Numbered from the stretch's first letter, positions 44,533 to 52,768 are shown. The stretch is DNA of 64,000 bases from Arthrobacter hankyongi (GCF_022012395.1 NZ_JAKLTQ010000010.1:1-64000), one strand, 5' to 3'. The notes: a model not told the origin generated them from the letters alone. Made by a program: numbers and translations.

Positions 44533-44793
44533 GTGGAAGCGTCGAAACTGTCAGCGATGACTATGCGCGCCGGGGCCGGGCTGGGAGCAGCTGCCGTCCT
44601 GCTTGTACTTCTGAACCCTCTGATCATCGGCACCTTCGGCACGACCACATTCGTTGAGCACGCGCCCGTGGCCATGGTGGTCACTGCGGTTTACCTGCTG
44701 GCAACAGCCGCCTGTGTCATATTTTCCGCTGTCCTGGTTGCCGCTTCCCTGATCATGCGCCATGCAGAATTGCTGAAGTCAGAGTCCCGCTGA
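44533..44793 (+). CDS. Small two-helix membrane protein, DUF unknown
   Basis: Encodes about 86 residues from a GTG at 44533; an ATG at 44557 is possible, and the frame is open further upstream. Two hydrophobic segments are visible (GLGAAAVLLVLLNPLIIGTF and VAMVVTAVYLLATAACVIFSAVLVAASLIM). I do not recognise the family. It lies downstream of the DUF2975/XRE pair and may belong to it, since many such loci carry a further small membrane protein. Confidence 0.5.
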   Translation: MEASKLSAMTMRAGAGLGAAAVLLVLLNPLIIGTFGTTTFVEHAPVAMVVTAVYLLATAACVIFSAVLVAASLIMRHAELLKSESR

Positions 44794-44824
44794 CCGTCAT
44801 GGCTTTAGGCTCAACCGTCGGCTT

Positions 44825-45058
44825 CTATTCCGGCGAGGCGGCCGGCCCGCCTTCATCAGTCTGGGCGTTACGGGAACGGTGGGACTGCCTGACGAGTGGC
44901 GGCAAGGTCAGCCCGACCAGAAGCTTCACCTGCGGCGAGGTCTCACGGCCCAGTTTCCTGTCCAGCGTGACCTTGAGCCGTGCCGCGCGGATTTCCTTGC
45001 GCAGCACAGCGGCAACCTGGTCCCGGTCAGCCGGGTCGTAGCTCCTGCGGTACGTCAT
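44825..45058 (-). CDS. LGRETSP-repeat protein, single-repeat member
   Basis: Encodes 77 residues with one copy of a repeat also present three times in the gene upstream: YDPADRDQVAAVLRKEIRAA, then RLKVTLDRKLGRETSPQVKLL. The ATG overlaps the stop of the upstream gene (ATGA), so the two are translationally coupled. The C-terminal 20 residues are low in complexity. A degraded copy of its 3-prime end lies at 40351-40470. Family and function unknown. Confidence 0.7.
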   Translation of the reverse strand: MTYRRSYDPADRDQVAAVLRKEIRAARLKVTLDRKLGRETSPQVKLLVGLTLPPLVRQSHRSRNAQTDEGGPAASPE

Positions 45059-45633
45059 GTGATGTCCCGATCCTTCGCCCTGGTAATTGGCGGCAGTTCC
45101 ATCTCGGACAGAAGCTTCACCTTCTCCGAGGTCTCGCGCCCGAGCGCCTTGTCGAGCTCGACTTGCAATTGAGCAGCGAGGATCTCGCGGCGCAGGGTGG
45201 AGAGCACCCGGTCCCTGTCCGTCGGGTCGTAGGTTCTGCGGGCGGTCACTTCATCGACGCGCTGGTGCCGCCCGGCGATCGGCGCCAGCTTCATTCGGGA
45301 CAGGCGTGTCACCTTTGGCGAGGGTTCCCGTCCCAGCAGTTCGTCCAAGGTCACTTTCAGGCGGGCTGCGAGGATCTCGCGACGCCGTGTACCGCAGCCC
45401 GGGTCCTTGGTCGCCGGGTCGCCGCTGCCGCGGCCGGTTGCATTTTCGGCGGGATGGTCCAATCTGACGATCCGCGGCAGGTCCATGGCCGCCAGAGCCT
45501 TCACTTCCGGGGAGGTTGTGCGGCCGAGCTCTTCGTCGAGAATAACCTTCAGCCGTGCAGCCCGGATCTCGCGGCGCAGCACGTTGAACACATAGCCCTT
45601 GCCGTACTGGCGGTATTTCGTCGGCTTCGTCAT
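45055..45633 (-). CDS. LGRETSP-repeat protein, three-repeat member
   Basis: Encodes 192 residues. The ATG at 45633 follows AGGAGG by 6 bases. It contains three imperfect repeats around RREIxAARLKVxLDxxLGR, continuing xxSPxVKxLxxMxLPxI, separated by linkers of about 30 residues. The repeats look amphipathic and basic, and could be a small helical DNA- or protein-binding unit. I know no family with this pattern. It forms an operon with the single-repeat gene downstream. Confidence 0.72.
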   Translation of the reverse strand: MTKPTKYRQYGKGYVFNVLRREIRAARLKVILDEELGRTTSPEVKALAAMDLPRIVRLDHPAENATGRGSGDPATKDPGCGTRRREILAARLKVTLDELLGREPSPKVTRLSRMKLAPIAGRHQRVDEVTARRTYDPTDRDRVLSTLRREILAAQLQVELDKALGRETSEKVKLLSEMELPPITRAKDRDIT

Positions 45634-46088
45634 GAGCGTCCTCCTGCTGCAAGGCGTTTCCATCATCGCCCGTTACTGGCCGATGGTCTATGCCACCGGG
45701 ATACTGAAAGGCCACCAAACCATCGTGTGGCAGGTCTTTGAACGACGTAACAGAGTGCTGACGCCTTTGATAGGGTGACCATCCGTTATAAAGAACCCCC
45801 GGTCTGCTCGACCGGGTACGCACCGATGGGCAGCTTGCCCGGCTCCGTCAGCCGGGCACATCGTAGGGGGCGCGCCATGCGGATTCTTCCCGGCTGATCC
45901 GCCTGACCCAGGTGGCCGGGATCCAGCGGGTTTCGATGCCGAGGTCATCGTCCTGCCGATCGCGCCGGTGGCCCGCGGCCCGGGCAATCTATCTTCCCGT
46001 CCGTGAAGGCCTTTAGACGGATCGCCGGTCATGTCATCTCCTTCCGGACCGCAGCGGCCAGGGTTGCCGCAGAGTTCATTGCGGCACC
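45634..46088. other. Gap without a supported gene
   Basis: Reading frames in these 455 bases are low in complexity and lack start signals. The region probably contains promoters for the repeat-protein operon and degraded sequence. Confidence 0.4.
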
Positions 46089-46817
46089 TTAACGCCGGGG
46101 GCCGGGGCCGAGCAGCCAGTCCACAATCGCCTTGACCTCATTGGGGCTGGAGAGGAACCATTCGGCGCCGGGGGCATCGGCCAGCTGCAGGCCCCTGAGG
46201 GAGAGGATGGCATGCAGTGTCTGTTCCAGCTTGCGGGGTGTGTCCGTCAGCCAGGCATAGGCGACCACGGGGGCCTCGGGCATGGCGGTGCCCTGCTGGT
46301 TCGCCACCCGGACACGGGAATCGCGTGCAGACGTCATCCCGACTTTCACCGGCCACCGTGCTTCCTTCCTGAGGCCGGCCAGTTCCTTGTAGCTGGGGAA
46401 GTAGTAAACGTAGACACATCCGGACCCCTCTCCCTCGTTGGTTTCTTCACCGGCCACGTCGACACTGGCCACTTCGAGTTCCCCTGCAGGTTCCGTCCCG
46501 GGAGCAAAGGCAGGCTTTAGGCTGGCCGGGACGCCCGGCCTTTCCCGCCAGCGCCACCAGCCGTGTACGCCGGCCGGTTCGATCAGCTGCGCACGAGCCA
46601 GGAAGATCACGGCCTTCCGGACCAGCAACGTGAATGCCGTTTTCGCGGGCGCCCCGCCTCGGGCCAGATGGTACTCCTGTACTTTCTCCAATGCGCGGCG
46701 CCGGAACACCGGCTCGTCCAGGACGCTCCGGGCAAGAGAGGCCATGAGCTTGGGAGTGAGGGGCACGCCCTCGAACCTGTATCGGGACGACACGCCGCCG
46801 ATGTCAGCCTGCCCCAT
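46089..46817 (-). CDS. GIY-YIG-like (T5orf172/MUG113) C-terminal domain protein
   Basis: Encodes up to 242 residues. The C-terminal 110 residues (CVYVYYFPSYKEL, WPVKVGMTSARDSRVRVANQQGTAMPEAPVVAYAWLTDTPRKLEQTLHAIL, GAEWFLSSPNEVKAIVDWLL) match the T5orf172/MUG113 branch of the GIY-YIG nuclease fold. The Arg of SRVR and the Glu of GAEWF are where catalytic residues are expected. The N-terminal part is helical and unrecognised, with a tryptophan-rich GWWRWRERPG. Such proteins occur in phages and plasmids, but their target is unknown. Confidence 0.65.
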   Translation of the reverse strand: MGQADIGGVSSRYRFEGVPLTPKLMASLARSVLDEPVFRRRALEKVQEYHLARGGAPAKTAFTLLVRKAVIFLARAQLIEPAGVHGWWRWRERPGVPASLKPAFAPGTEPAGELEVASVDVAGEETNEGEGSGCVYVYYFPSYKELAGLRKEARWPVKVGMTSARDSRVRVANQQGTAMPEAPVVAYAWLTDTPRKLEQTLHAILSLRGLQLADAPGAEWFLSSPNEVKAIVDWLLGPGPRR

Positions 46818-47192
46818 GGCACCGCCTTCCCGAAGCAGCCTTCCCTGCTGTCACGACGGTTCTTTTGCGGAGATCAGCGGACCGGCCACGGCAGCCGGTG
46901 CAGCCGCGGACTGCCGGCGGAGCGGCCACCCGGGAGACAAGCCCGCGGGGAGTTGCAGGGCCGTTCATTGGCCCGGATCGCGGGTTGATTGCCCAATCCT
47001 GCCCGGCTGCGGCCAAAGCTGCGCGATGCTGGTTCTGCGTGTGGGATCCAGATGGACGATGAGCGGTCCCATGGCCGACCTCCAGGCTGCGGTGGTGGCG
47101 TTCACCATTCTGGGATGAGCGTCACGTCCACAGCCGAAAGAATCCTTATATATAGGGTCGATTGTATTAGGCCATATTGACATGTTCAATGT
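46818..47192. promoter_or_regulatory. Gap with an operator-like palindrome before the XRE gene
   Basis: No gene is seen. Near the right end there is an AT-rich stretch TATATATAGGG (from 47149) and the inverted repeat ATTGA-catgt-TCAAT at 47176-47190, immediately before the XRE start codon at 47193. An autoregulatory operator is likely. No ribosome binding site precedes the ATG, so the message may have a very short leader. Confidence 0.45.
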
Positions 47193-47456
47193 ATGCCTTG
47201 GACCAAGCAGCACTCAATCCAACTTGGATTACGCATCCGGGAGTTGAGACGGCTGAAGGGTCTAACGCAGGAATCTCTGGCGCACCGTGCAGGGATCACC
47301 AAGAACCAGATGCAGCTCATCGAGGCGGGCAGGGGCTCGCCTGGAGACCCCCTGCCCGGTTCCAACCCCAGGGCATCCACTCTTGTCGGGATCGCCGAAG
47401 TGCTGAGCGTCAGGCCGGGAGATCTTCTCAATGAAGCGGTAGCACCACCGGAGTAA
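47193..47456 (+). CDS. XRE-family transcriptional regulator
   Basis: Encodes 87 residues. The Cro/C1-type HTH is IQLGLRIRELRRLKGLTQESLAHRAGITKNQMQLIEAGRGSPGD, followed by STLVGIAEVLSVRPGDLLN. It is slightly longer than usual between helices 3 and 4 because of an inserted Gly/Pro-rich segment (GSPGDPLPGSNPRA). It probably regulates itself through the palindrome just upstream. The next gene is a broken recombinase, so it may be the left-over regulator of an old mobile element. Confidence 0.82.
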   Translation: MPWTKQHSIQLGLRIRELRRLKGLTQESLAHRAGITKNQMQLIEAGRGSPGDPLPGSNPRASTLVGIAEVLSVRPGDLLNEAVAPPE

Positions 47457-47582
47457 GACATGGCATATGCAGAGGTTTGCGGATTCCTTGCTCCCTCACC
47501 GCAGACACTCAAAACCATGCAGGTGGCAGACCACGAAAGACCCCACGACGTTGCGCTGCGCGCATCACGAACCGGGTGGGAA

Positions 47583-48122
47583 CCGACAGGAAGCACCTTA
47601 GCTCGGGCCCATACCGGTGCGGGGTGTGCGACAAGCAGGTGAAGTCGCACGGGCAGCGGTATGGATGCGCAGGTCACGTCGTGCGTTCACGGAGCAGACC
47701 GATGAATTCATTGGCGCGGTCGTCCGGCGGCAACTCTCGCTTCCGGATCTCCGCGACCTGCTGCCGCCTGCAGATGAGCCGCGTCTGCGGGAGATCAAAG
47801 AGGACATCAACAAGCACCGGGCCAGGATTCACAGGGCACAGCGGGATTACGATGACGAGTTCATCGAAGGCTTAGATCCAAAGCGCGTTCGCGACCGTGA
47901 GAACGCCGCGATTGACACCCTGGAAGTCGAGCGCCTGCGGCTCTCGCTGAGAGGACGCACTCCAGCGTGCTGGGAGCACGTGATCCAGTCGCTGCCTTCG
48001 ACGCCGGCAATCTTGCTAATCGGCGGAGGGTTGAAGACATCCTTCGTGAGGTGCGTCTCTACCCGCATCCACGTGGAGTCAAATCGTTCGAGCCCGATTC
48101 GGTAACCGTTCCGTGGCGGTGA
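47583..48122 (+). pseudogene. Frameshifted C-terminal remnant of a large serine recombinase
   Basis: Three frames must be joined to follow the similarity. First comes a zinc-ribbon segment (PYRCGVCDKQVKSHGQRYGCAGH). Then comes a coiled-coil part in another frame (TDEFIGAVVRRQLSLPDLRDLLPP...EIKEDINKHRARIHRAQRDYDDEFIEG). The third frame ends DILREVRLYPHPRGVKSFEPDSVTVPWR. This is the C-terminal half of phage-type serine integrases. The catalytic domain is absent, so the gene is dead. Confidence 0.75.
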
Positions 48123-48390
48123 GCCATATCGACGCGCGACTCACCGTCGTTCGACATGACGCGAAATCGTCGCTCATGAGCACTACAGTGATGGTTGTCT
48201 GACTACCCGGTCAGATGCACCCGACGGGACAACGGGGATGGGATCCCGCCGTCGAAACAGGTTCCCACGCTCCAGGCTAGTGCGATCACCAGCGCATGAT
48301 GAGCCTACGAGTCAATCGTCTGGTGAGGTCGGATCGGCCAAAAGCGATCCTGGCAGGGTAAAGCGCGGTAGCGTCCTGCGAGACGTACAG

Positions 48391-48765
48391 GTGCTCACTC
48401 CTCATGAGAGGAGCGGCCCTTGCCTGCTGCCCTTGCTCCCCCTGTCCCCGTTACTCTTGCCCCCCCTTATCCCTCCCCTTGCTCCCGCTCCGCGCCTGAC
48501 GCTTCCGGAAGCTGTTGCAAGAGGCTTCGGCGGGTATTCCACGCTGCGCAAGAAGACCGCTTCTGGCGAACTCCCCGCCGAGCGCGTCGGCCGGCGCTAC
48601 CTCATCCGCGAAGCCGGCTTAGAGGTTATGGTCGCATCCGTCGTCGGCCGTTGCACCGAGCAGGCCTCCGTCAACGCTGCGATCGATTGTCTCGTCGCCG
48701 CACCACAGCTCTCGCGGGAGCAGCGCGAACGCCTCTCCGGCATCCTCGGCGGAGGTGCGGCGTGA
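48391..48765 (+). CDS. Excisionase-like HTH protein
   Basis: Encodes about 124 residues if the GTG at 48391 is used; the start is uncertain. The first 30 residues are an unusual Leu/Pro-rich stretch (LLPLLPLSPLLLPPLIPPLAP). The rest contains an excisionase/MerR-like HTH region (RLTLPEAVARGFGGYSTLRKKTASGELPAERVGRRYLIREAGLEVM). Its stop overlaps the start of the next gene (GTGA). It heads the mobilization gene cluster, so it may regulate it. Confidence 0.55.
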   Translation: MLTPHERSGPCLLPLLPLSPLLLPPLIPPLAPAPRLTLPEAVARGFGGYSTLRKKTASGELPAERVGRRYLIREAGLEVMVASVVGRCTEQASVNAAIDCLVAAPQLSREQRERLSGILGGGAA

Positions 48766-49082
48766 GCGCCCCGGCACCGGCCGGATGTTGCCGGACCGTC
48801 GCCGCCCGGCGTTCCGTGTTCATGGGCATCGTCATGGCGCACCGCCACGGCATCGTGGGTATTCCCGCGCTGACTGACCGTGCCTCGGCGGTCAGCGACA
48901 AACTCGCCTGGCTCGCACAGCGGGGCCTCGGAACGGTTTCCGGGGGCGATTGGAAGAACGCGTGCAGGCTTGAGCGGACCTCCCGGATGCTCCCCCTCGG
49001 CACGCTGAAGCCCTGCCTCGACCGCATGCTCGCGATGCCCGTCGGTGTCAGCTCCGGCGAGGCTGACCGCCTGCGGTATTGA
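48762..49082 (+). CDS. Hypothetical protein in the mobilization cluster
   Basis: Encodes 106 residues. The GTG start overlaps the previous stop. I do not recognise the family. It is basic, probably soluble, and contains WLAQRGLGTVSGGDWKNACRLERTSRMLPLGTL. Cotranscription with mob genes suggests a role in transfer or its control. Confidence 0.55.
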   Translation: MSAPAPAGCCRTVAARRSVFMGIVMAHRHGIVGIPALTDRASAVSDKLAWLAQRGLGTVSGGDWKNACRLERTSRMLPLGTLKPCLDRMLAMPVGVSSGEADRLRY

Positions 49083-49161
49083 TCAAGACCCGGACCACCC
49101 GGCGTGGTCGCCGCAAAGCGGGATCGGCTCCGCGCATCACCCTGAACGAAAGGTCGTCACC

Positions 49162-49470
49162 ATGAACACCATCACTGCCCACCTCGACGCCGAGATCGCG
49201 AAGGCGAAGAAGCAGGCAGCCCAACGCATCGCCAAACTCAAGCGGGAGGCCGCCGCCGAACAGAAAAAGATCGATGCGAAGGTCATCGAGCTGCTCCGCC
49301 AGCAGTACCCCGACCAGTATGAGGGGCTCGTCCGGGAGGCCATGGACGCTCTTGCCGCTGCCAGGGCGAAGAACTCGAAAGGTGCCCGCCGCCCTGCCCC
49401 GACAAAGCCAGTGGAGCCGCAGCTGTGGAACAACGACGCCGATGGCGCGTACGGGGAAGGGACACGATGA
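49162..49470 (+). CDS. Small coiled-coil mobilization-associated protein
   Basis: Encodes 102 residues. AAAGG precedes the ATG at 49162. Residues 5-50 form a strongly predicted coiled coil (LDAEIAKAKKQAAQRIAKLKREAAAEQKKIDAKVIELLRQQY). The rest is a basic linker. Its stop overlaps the MobC-like start (ATGA). Proteins of this type often accompany relaxosome accessory genes. Confidence 0.7.
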   Translation: MNTITAHLDAEIAKAKKQAAQRIAKLKREAAAEQKKIDAKVIELLRQQYPDQYEGLVREAMDALAAARAKNSKGARRPAPTKPVEPQLWNNDADGAYGEGTR

Positions 49471-50051
49471 ACGACGAGTTCAGCAGCCGTTCCCGGGGGA
49501 TCGAAGGGGGCGCAGCCCCTTCGCAAGCAGTACCGGACGACACGGGCGCCAGCGACATGTCTGACGGGGCTACTGCTTGCCCCTATGCCGTACAGGTGGA
49601 ACAGCAGCCCGGCACCCGAGGCAACGCCGGTCCGGATGCTCTGGAGGTTGGGCGGCAGAGCCATGGCGCGAAGCGTCGCGGAAGTCGGGCAAAGCTCGAC
49701 GTGGACTTCGGCCACGCGACGCTTCCGGCGGTGCGCGCCCGCGCGGACCGCCTCGGGCTCCAGCCCGGCGTATGGGTGAAGGCCGTCGTCCGGGACGCGC
49801 TCCATGCGTCGCGGACGGAAGAACTCGATGCCGCCATCGCGGCTGCCCTCGTCGGTGGCGAGCAGCGGGCCCAGGTATCAGCGGACGTTCGGGCATTGGC
49901 AGCGCAGATCCGTCCGCTGGCGATCAACGTTCACGATCTCGGCCGTCGTGCCCGTGCAGGTGAGCCCGTGTCGCTCGGCGTCGATGTGCCCGAGCTGATC
50001 GATCTGCTCCGCGAGGTACGTGAGCTGTTGGGTGATCGGAGGGCTGGATGA
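49467..50051 (+). CDS. MobC-like relaxosome accessory protein
   Basis: Encodes 194 residues. The first 75 residues are a low-complexity linker. The remainder (LDVDFGHATLPAVRARADRLGLQPGVWVKAVVRDALHASR, then ADVRALAAQIRPLAINVHDLGRRARAGEPV) has the ribbon-helix-helix plus MobC domain layout that binds oriT and helps the relaxase. It overlaps the relaxase start by 4 bases (ATGA), the usual order for mobilizable plasmids. Confidence 0.82.
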   Translation: MNDEFSSRSRGIEGGAAPSQAVPDDTGASDMSDGATACPYAVQVEQQPGTRGNAGPDALEVGRQSHGAKRRGSRAKLDVDFGHATLPAVRARADRLGLQPGVWVKAVVRDALHASRTEELDAAIAAALVGGEQRAQVSADVRALAAQIRPLAINVHDLGRRARAGEPVSLGVDVPELIDLLREVRELLGDRRAG

Positions 50052-51373
50052 GCACCACGCACTACAGCCCGAGCAACAGCGCTGCCGACACCGAGCGGTA
50101 CGTCAGGGGCAAGGACAACTCGCGGGGTGTGGCGATCACGTGCGACGTGCCCGGTCCGCCGGGCACGTTCGCCGCCCGGGCTCGTGCCCTGACCCAGAAC
50201 ACCCGCCGTGAGGTTGAGGTGCTGCACTACCGGCAGTCGTTCGGCGAGGACTTCGACCCGAAGGATCCCAACCACGTGCAGCGCGCGAACGACCTGGGGT
50301 ATCTGCTTGGGAAGAAGATGCATCCACACGCGGATGTCCTCGTCGTCACGCACACCGACGGCCGCGGCGGGAAGGTCCACAACCACATCCTCGTAATTAA
50401 CCATGACGACTCGACCGGCAAGGCGCTCTCGGACTACCGGACGTTCCACGACCGGAAGGCAGGTAACCAGCACGGTGTGCAGTCGGCCAACGACGAACTG
50501 ATGGCCGAGCACGGCCTCTCGGTGGTCAAGCGCATCGAGCATCAGCCGAAGGACTGGGAGCTTCGCCGCGAGGACTTCGCAGAAGGCTCTCTCGACCGCC
50601 AGATGGGCGATCGCATGACGGCCGCTCTCGAAGACCCCCGTTCGACGAGCAAAGCAGCACTCATCGCAGTGCTCGACGAACAGAATCAGCTGCCCGGTGA
50701 TGACGGCCGGGCCGTGCCGCGGATGCGGCTGCACACCTCGATCGCCAAGAAGGGCAAGCGCCAAGGTCTTGAGACCTGGACGCTCTACATCGAAGACCAA
50801 CGCGGTGAGACCGGCCGCGCCGAGCGGCGCAAGCGTACCTCGGTGCTCTCGGCGGACTTCACGCCCGAGGGCACACAGGCGTTCTTCGACTACCACCAGC
50901 AGAACCACATTCAGAAGGAACAGGACAATGAGCGCAGCGCTCGAACGGATGAAGCAGCGCGACGTGCCGCAAGTGCAGCGCGACACGCCGCAAGTGCAGC
51001 CTGTGGTGCAGGCGGACAAGACGATGGAGATATTGACCTCGATCCTCACCGCCGTCGAAACACAGAACAGCCGTCTCGCAGGATTGGAGCAGCGGCAGCA
51101 GAAGCTCGCCTCGTACGTGAAGGTCATGGACGAGGCGACGAGCAGGCAGATCGAGGGCATGGAGCAGCGGCTCCGGCAATCGATCACGCAGGCATCCGTG
51201 CCCGCACCCGGCGCCTCCTCGACGAACGAGAGCATGAGGAGCGAGCTGCGCGAGATCGGGCGGACGCTGAGCTCGCTCGCCAACGCGCTCGACGGGAAGC
51301 AGATCGCCGGCGCAGTTTCATCGCTGATGTCCGCGAAGACACAGATCGAGAAGACGACGGAATGGAACTCTAA
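50048..51373 (+). CDS. MOBP-type relaxase
   Basis: Encodes 441 residues. The relaxase domain covers about residues 1-250. The metal-binding His triad is HTDGRGGKVHNH (His102, His111, His113), and the preceding VLHYRQSFGEDFDPKDPNHVQRANDLGYLL and Tyr18 region match the MOBP/relaxase family. It nicks oriT and pilots the strand into a recipient. The C-terminal 150 residues are Ala/Arg-rich and overlap another gene in a different frame. No type IV secretion genes are in the window, so the plasmid is mobilizable rather than shown to be self-transmissible. Confidence 0.88.
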   Translation: MSTTHYSPSNSAADTERYVRGKDNSRGVAITCDVPGPPGTFAARARALTQNTRREVEVLHYRQSFGEDFDPKDPNHVQRANDLGYLLGKKMHPHADVLVVTHTDGRGGKVHNHILVINHDDSTGKALSDYRTFHDRKAGNQHGVQSANDELMAEHGLSVVKRIEHQPKDWELRREDFAEGSLDRQMGDRMTAALEDPRSTSKAALIAVLDEQNQLPGDDGRAVPRMRLHTSIAKKGKRQGLETWTLYIEDQRGETGRAERRKRTSVLSADFTPEGTQAFFDYHQQNHIQKEQDNERSARTDEAARRAASAARHAASAACGAGGQDDGDIDLDPHRRRNTEQPSRRIGAAAAEARLVREGHGRGDEQADRGHGAAAPAIDHAGIRARTRRLLDEREHEERAARDRADAELARQRARREADRRRSFIADVREDTDREDDGMEL

Positions 51374-51860
51374 ACAGGCCAACGAGTTCGTGAACAAGTA
51401 CCGGCAGGCTCTCAACGCTGCCGGACGGGCGATCAACACTACGGCGGACCAGGCTGTAACAGCGATCAAGGAGTCGGCTTCCACAGCAGCCGGAGCGGCA
51501 ACACAACAGATCGACGCTGCCATCGACCGCGTCAATGCTGCTCGTGAAAGCGCAGAGCACCTCGTGGAAGTTGCCGAGCGCCTCCAAAAACCCCTGGCAT
51601 GGGCCACGGCGGCCCGAATGGCGCTTACTCTGCTCCCAGTAGCCGTGGTGCTGCTCATGGGCGTGCAGAGCGTCTGGACCCTCGTGGTCGGCATCCGGTG
51701 GGCGCTGGCACAGGACTGGGCCCTTTGGCTGAACATCACCGCCGGGATCGGCCTCGCCGGTCTCGTCACCGGTGCCGGGTTCGGATTATGGCGACTGACT
51801 GTATGGGTGAAGGCTGCACTCGACGAGGCTGCGACGCAACCGAGGAGGAACAGGCGATGA
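50928..51860 (+). CDS. MobB-like membrane protein overlapping the relaxase gene out of frame
   Basis: Encodes 310 residues. The ATG at 50928 follows GAAGGAACAGGAC and lies inside the relaxase gene in another frame, overlapping it by 446 bases. It starts with a Gln-rich stretch, then coiled-coil helices (LTSILTAVETQNSRLAGLEQRQQKLASYVKVM) and two membrane segments near the end (ALTLLPVAVVLLMGVQSVW, WLNITAGIGLAGLVTGAGFG). This layout is that of MobB of ColE1/RSF1010-type plasmids, also encoded within mobA in another frame. It probably anchors the relaxosome to the transfer channel. Confidence 0.8.
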   Translation: MSAALERMKQRDVPQVQRDTPQVQPVVQADKTMEILTSILTAVETQNSRLAGLEQRQQKLASYVKVMDEATSRQIEGMEQRLRQSITQASVPAPGASSTNESMRSELREIGRTLSSLANALDGKQIAGAVSSLMSAKTQIEKTTEWNSKQANEFVNKYRQALNAAGRAINTTADQAVTAIKESASTAAGAATQQIDAAIDRVNAARESAEHLVEVAERLQKPLAWATAARMALTLLPVAVVLLMGVQSVWTLVVGIRWALAQDWALWLNITAGIGLAGLVTGAGFGLWRLTVWVKAALDEAATQPRRNRR

Positions 51861-52009
51861 AGTACGGCTGCACCCGCACGTCGGCGAAGGACAAGCAGGA
51901 CGACGAACTTCAGCGCCACGCCCTGGTCGCTGAAGGAGCCGCCGCCCGGACCGTTGGGTGGTCGAACGCGACCTACTACCGGCACCGTTCGATAGCCGGA
52001 GTCTCGTAA
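51857..52009 (+). pseudogene. Internally deleted serine resolvase
   Basis: The 50-residue frame begins like a Tn3-type resolvase (MKYGCTRTSAKDKQDDELQRHALVAEG, compare MxxGYxRVSTxDQ...QxxAL) and then jumps to what looks like the C-terminal HTH end (GWSNATYYRHRS, compare LGVSRATLYRHL). The catalytic core is missing. The start overlaps the mobB-like stop (ATGA). Confidence 0.6.
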
Positions 52010-52046
52010 ACCCCAGCCCGAGGCTGAAACTTCTAAGACAACATTC

Positions 52047-52087
52047 CGAGGCCCGTTCGCCGGCGCTTTGCCGGTGAACGGGCCTCG
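52047..52087 (+). terminator. Terminator of the mobilization operon
   Basis: An 18-bp stem with one mismatch (CGAGGCCCGTTCGCCGGC paired with GCCGGTGAACGGGCCTCG) and a 5-base loop, followed by TCTCATTTT. It lies 37 bases after the resolvase remnant. Confidence 0.85.
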
Positions 52088-52523
52088 TCTCATTTTGGAG
52101 ATGACTCTGGGACTTAATTGTGATGACTGATGGACAGCAGCGCCCGTCCCGGTTGCAGGAGAAGGCGCTGCTGTGATGTCGAGGGCATCGATGGGTTCAT
52201 CTCGATGCTTGGCGACGTGCGCGTCATACGAAAGGACCTAATACACGCGCTGCCGGCGAAGCACGGCCTGCACCGCCGCCTGACGAAGGACCTCGGTTAC
52301 ACCGGTGCCACCGGCTGGCGACATCGGCGACACGATTTAAATTAACAGTTTCTAATATTCGCTGTGGCGGGGATCGCGGTGCTAGATTCCACTTATGACC
52401 GGGAGCGCATTCCGCATCCGGCGCCCGTCGGCCACCCGGCCGGTCCGGGAATCCGCTCGACCCAGGTACGACCACCGCGGTGCCGCACTTTGGCCCCGCA
52501 AAATTCGAAGGACAGTGAGTGAT
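52088..52523. other. Gap before the replication module
   Basis: No gene is supported. An AT-rich stretch (TTCTAATATTC near 52350) could hold the promoter of the ribbon-helix-helix gene at 52524. Confidence 0.4.
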
Positions 52524-52760
52524 ATGGCTGCTACAGAACAGCGTCGGCGCGGCCGGCCAGCTATGGGCGACCGCAAATTCATTGGGTTCCGGACGGCTAC
52601 GTCCCGGGCCGAAGTCCTGGAGGAGGCAGCAAAGGCCGAGGGCATCACGATGAACAAGCTCGTCGAAGAGCTCCTGGACATCGGCTACAGGCACTGGGCA
52701 CCCGGTCACCACGAACGCCTCAACGGTCAGGAGGAGCTGCCCATCAGCCGCATCGCCTGA
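52524..52760 (+). CDS. Small ribbon-helix-helix protein, probable copy-control or rep regulator
   Basis: Encodes 78 residues (starts MAATEQRRRGRPAMGDRK). GAAGGACAG lies upstream; the frame is open further but without a start signal. The pattern KFIGFRTATSRAEVLEEAAKAEGITMNKLVEELLDIGY is a ribbon-helix-helix fold. It lies directly upstream of the replication gene with only a hairpin and a leader between, which is the place of CopG-type regulators. A second gene of the same kind is encoded at 55344. Confidence 0.75.
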   Translation: MAATEQRRRGRPAMGDRKFIGFRTATSRAEVLEEAAKAEGITMNKLVEELLDIGYRHWAPGHHERLNGQEELPISRIA

Positions 52761-52768
52761 CAACGCAG

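Noticed and set aside
45688-46032. 114-codon minus-strand frame
   Set aside because: Low-complexity Pro/Gly/Arg composition and no start site; treated as non-coding.
52130-52345. 71-codon frame before the replication module
   Set aside because: No ribosome binding site and no similarity that I recognise; probably chance.
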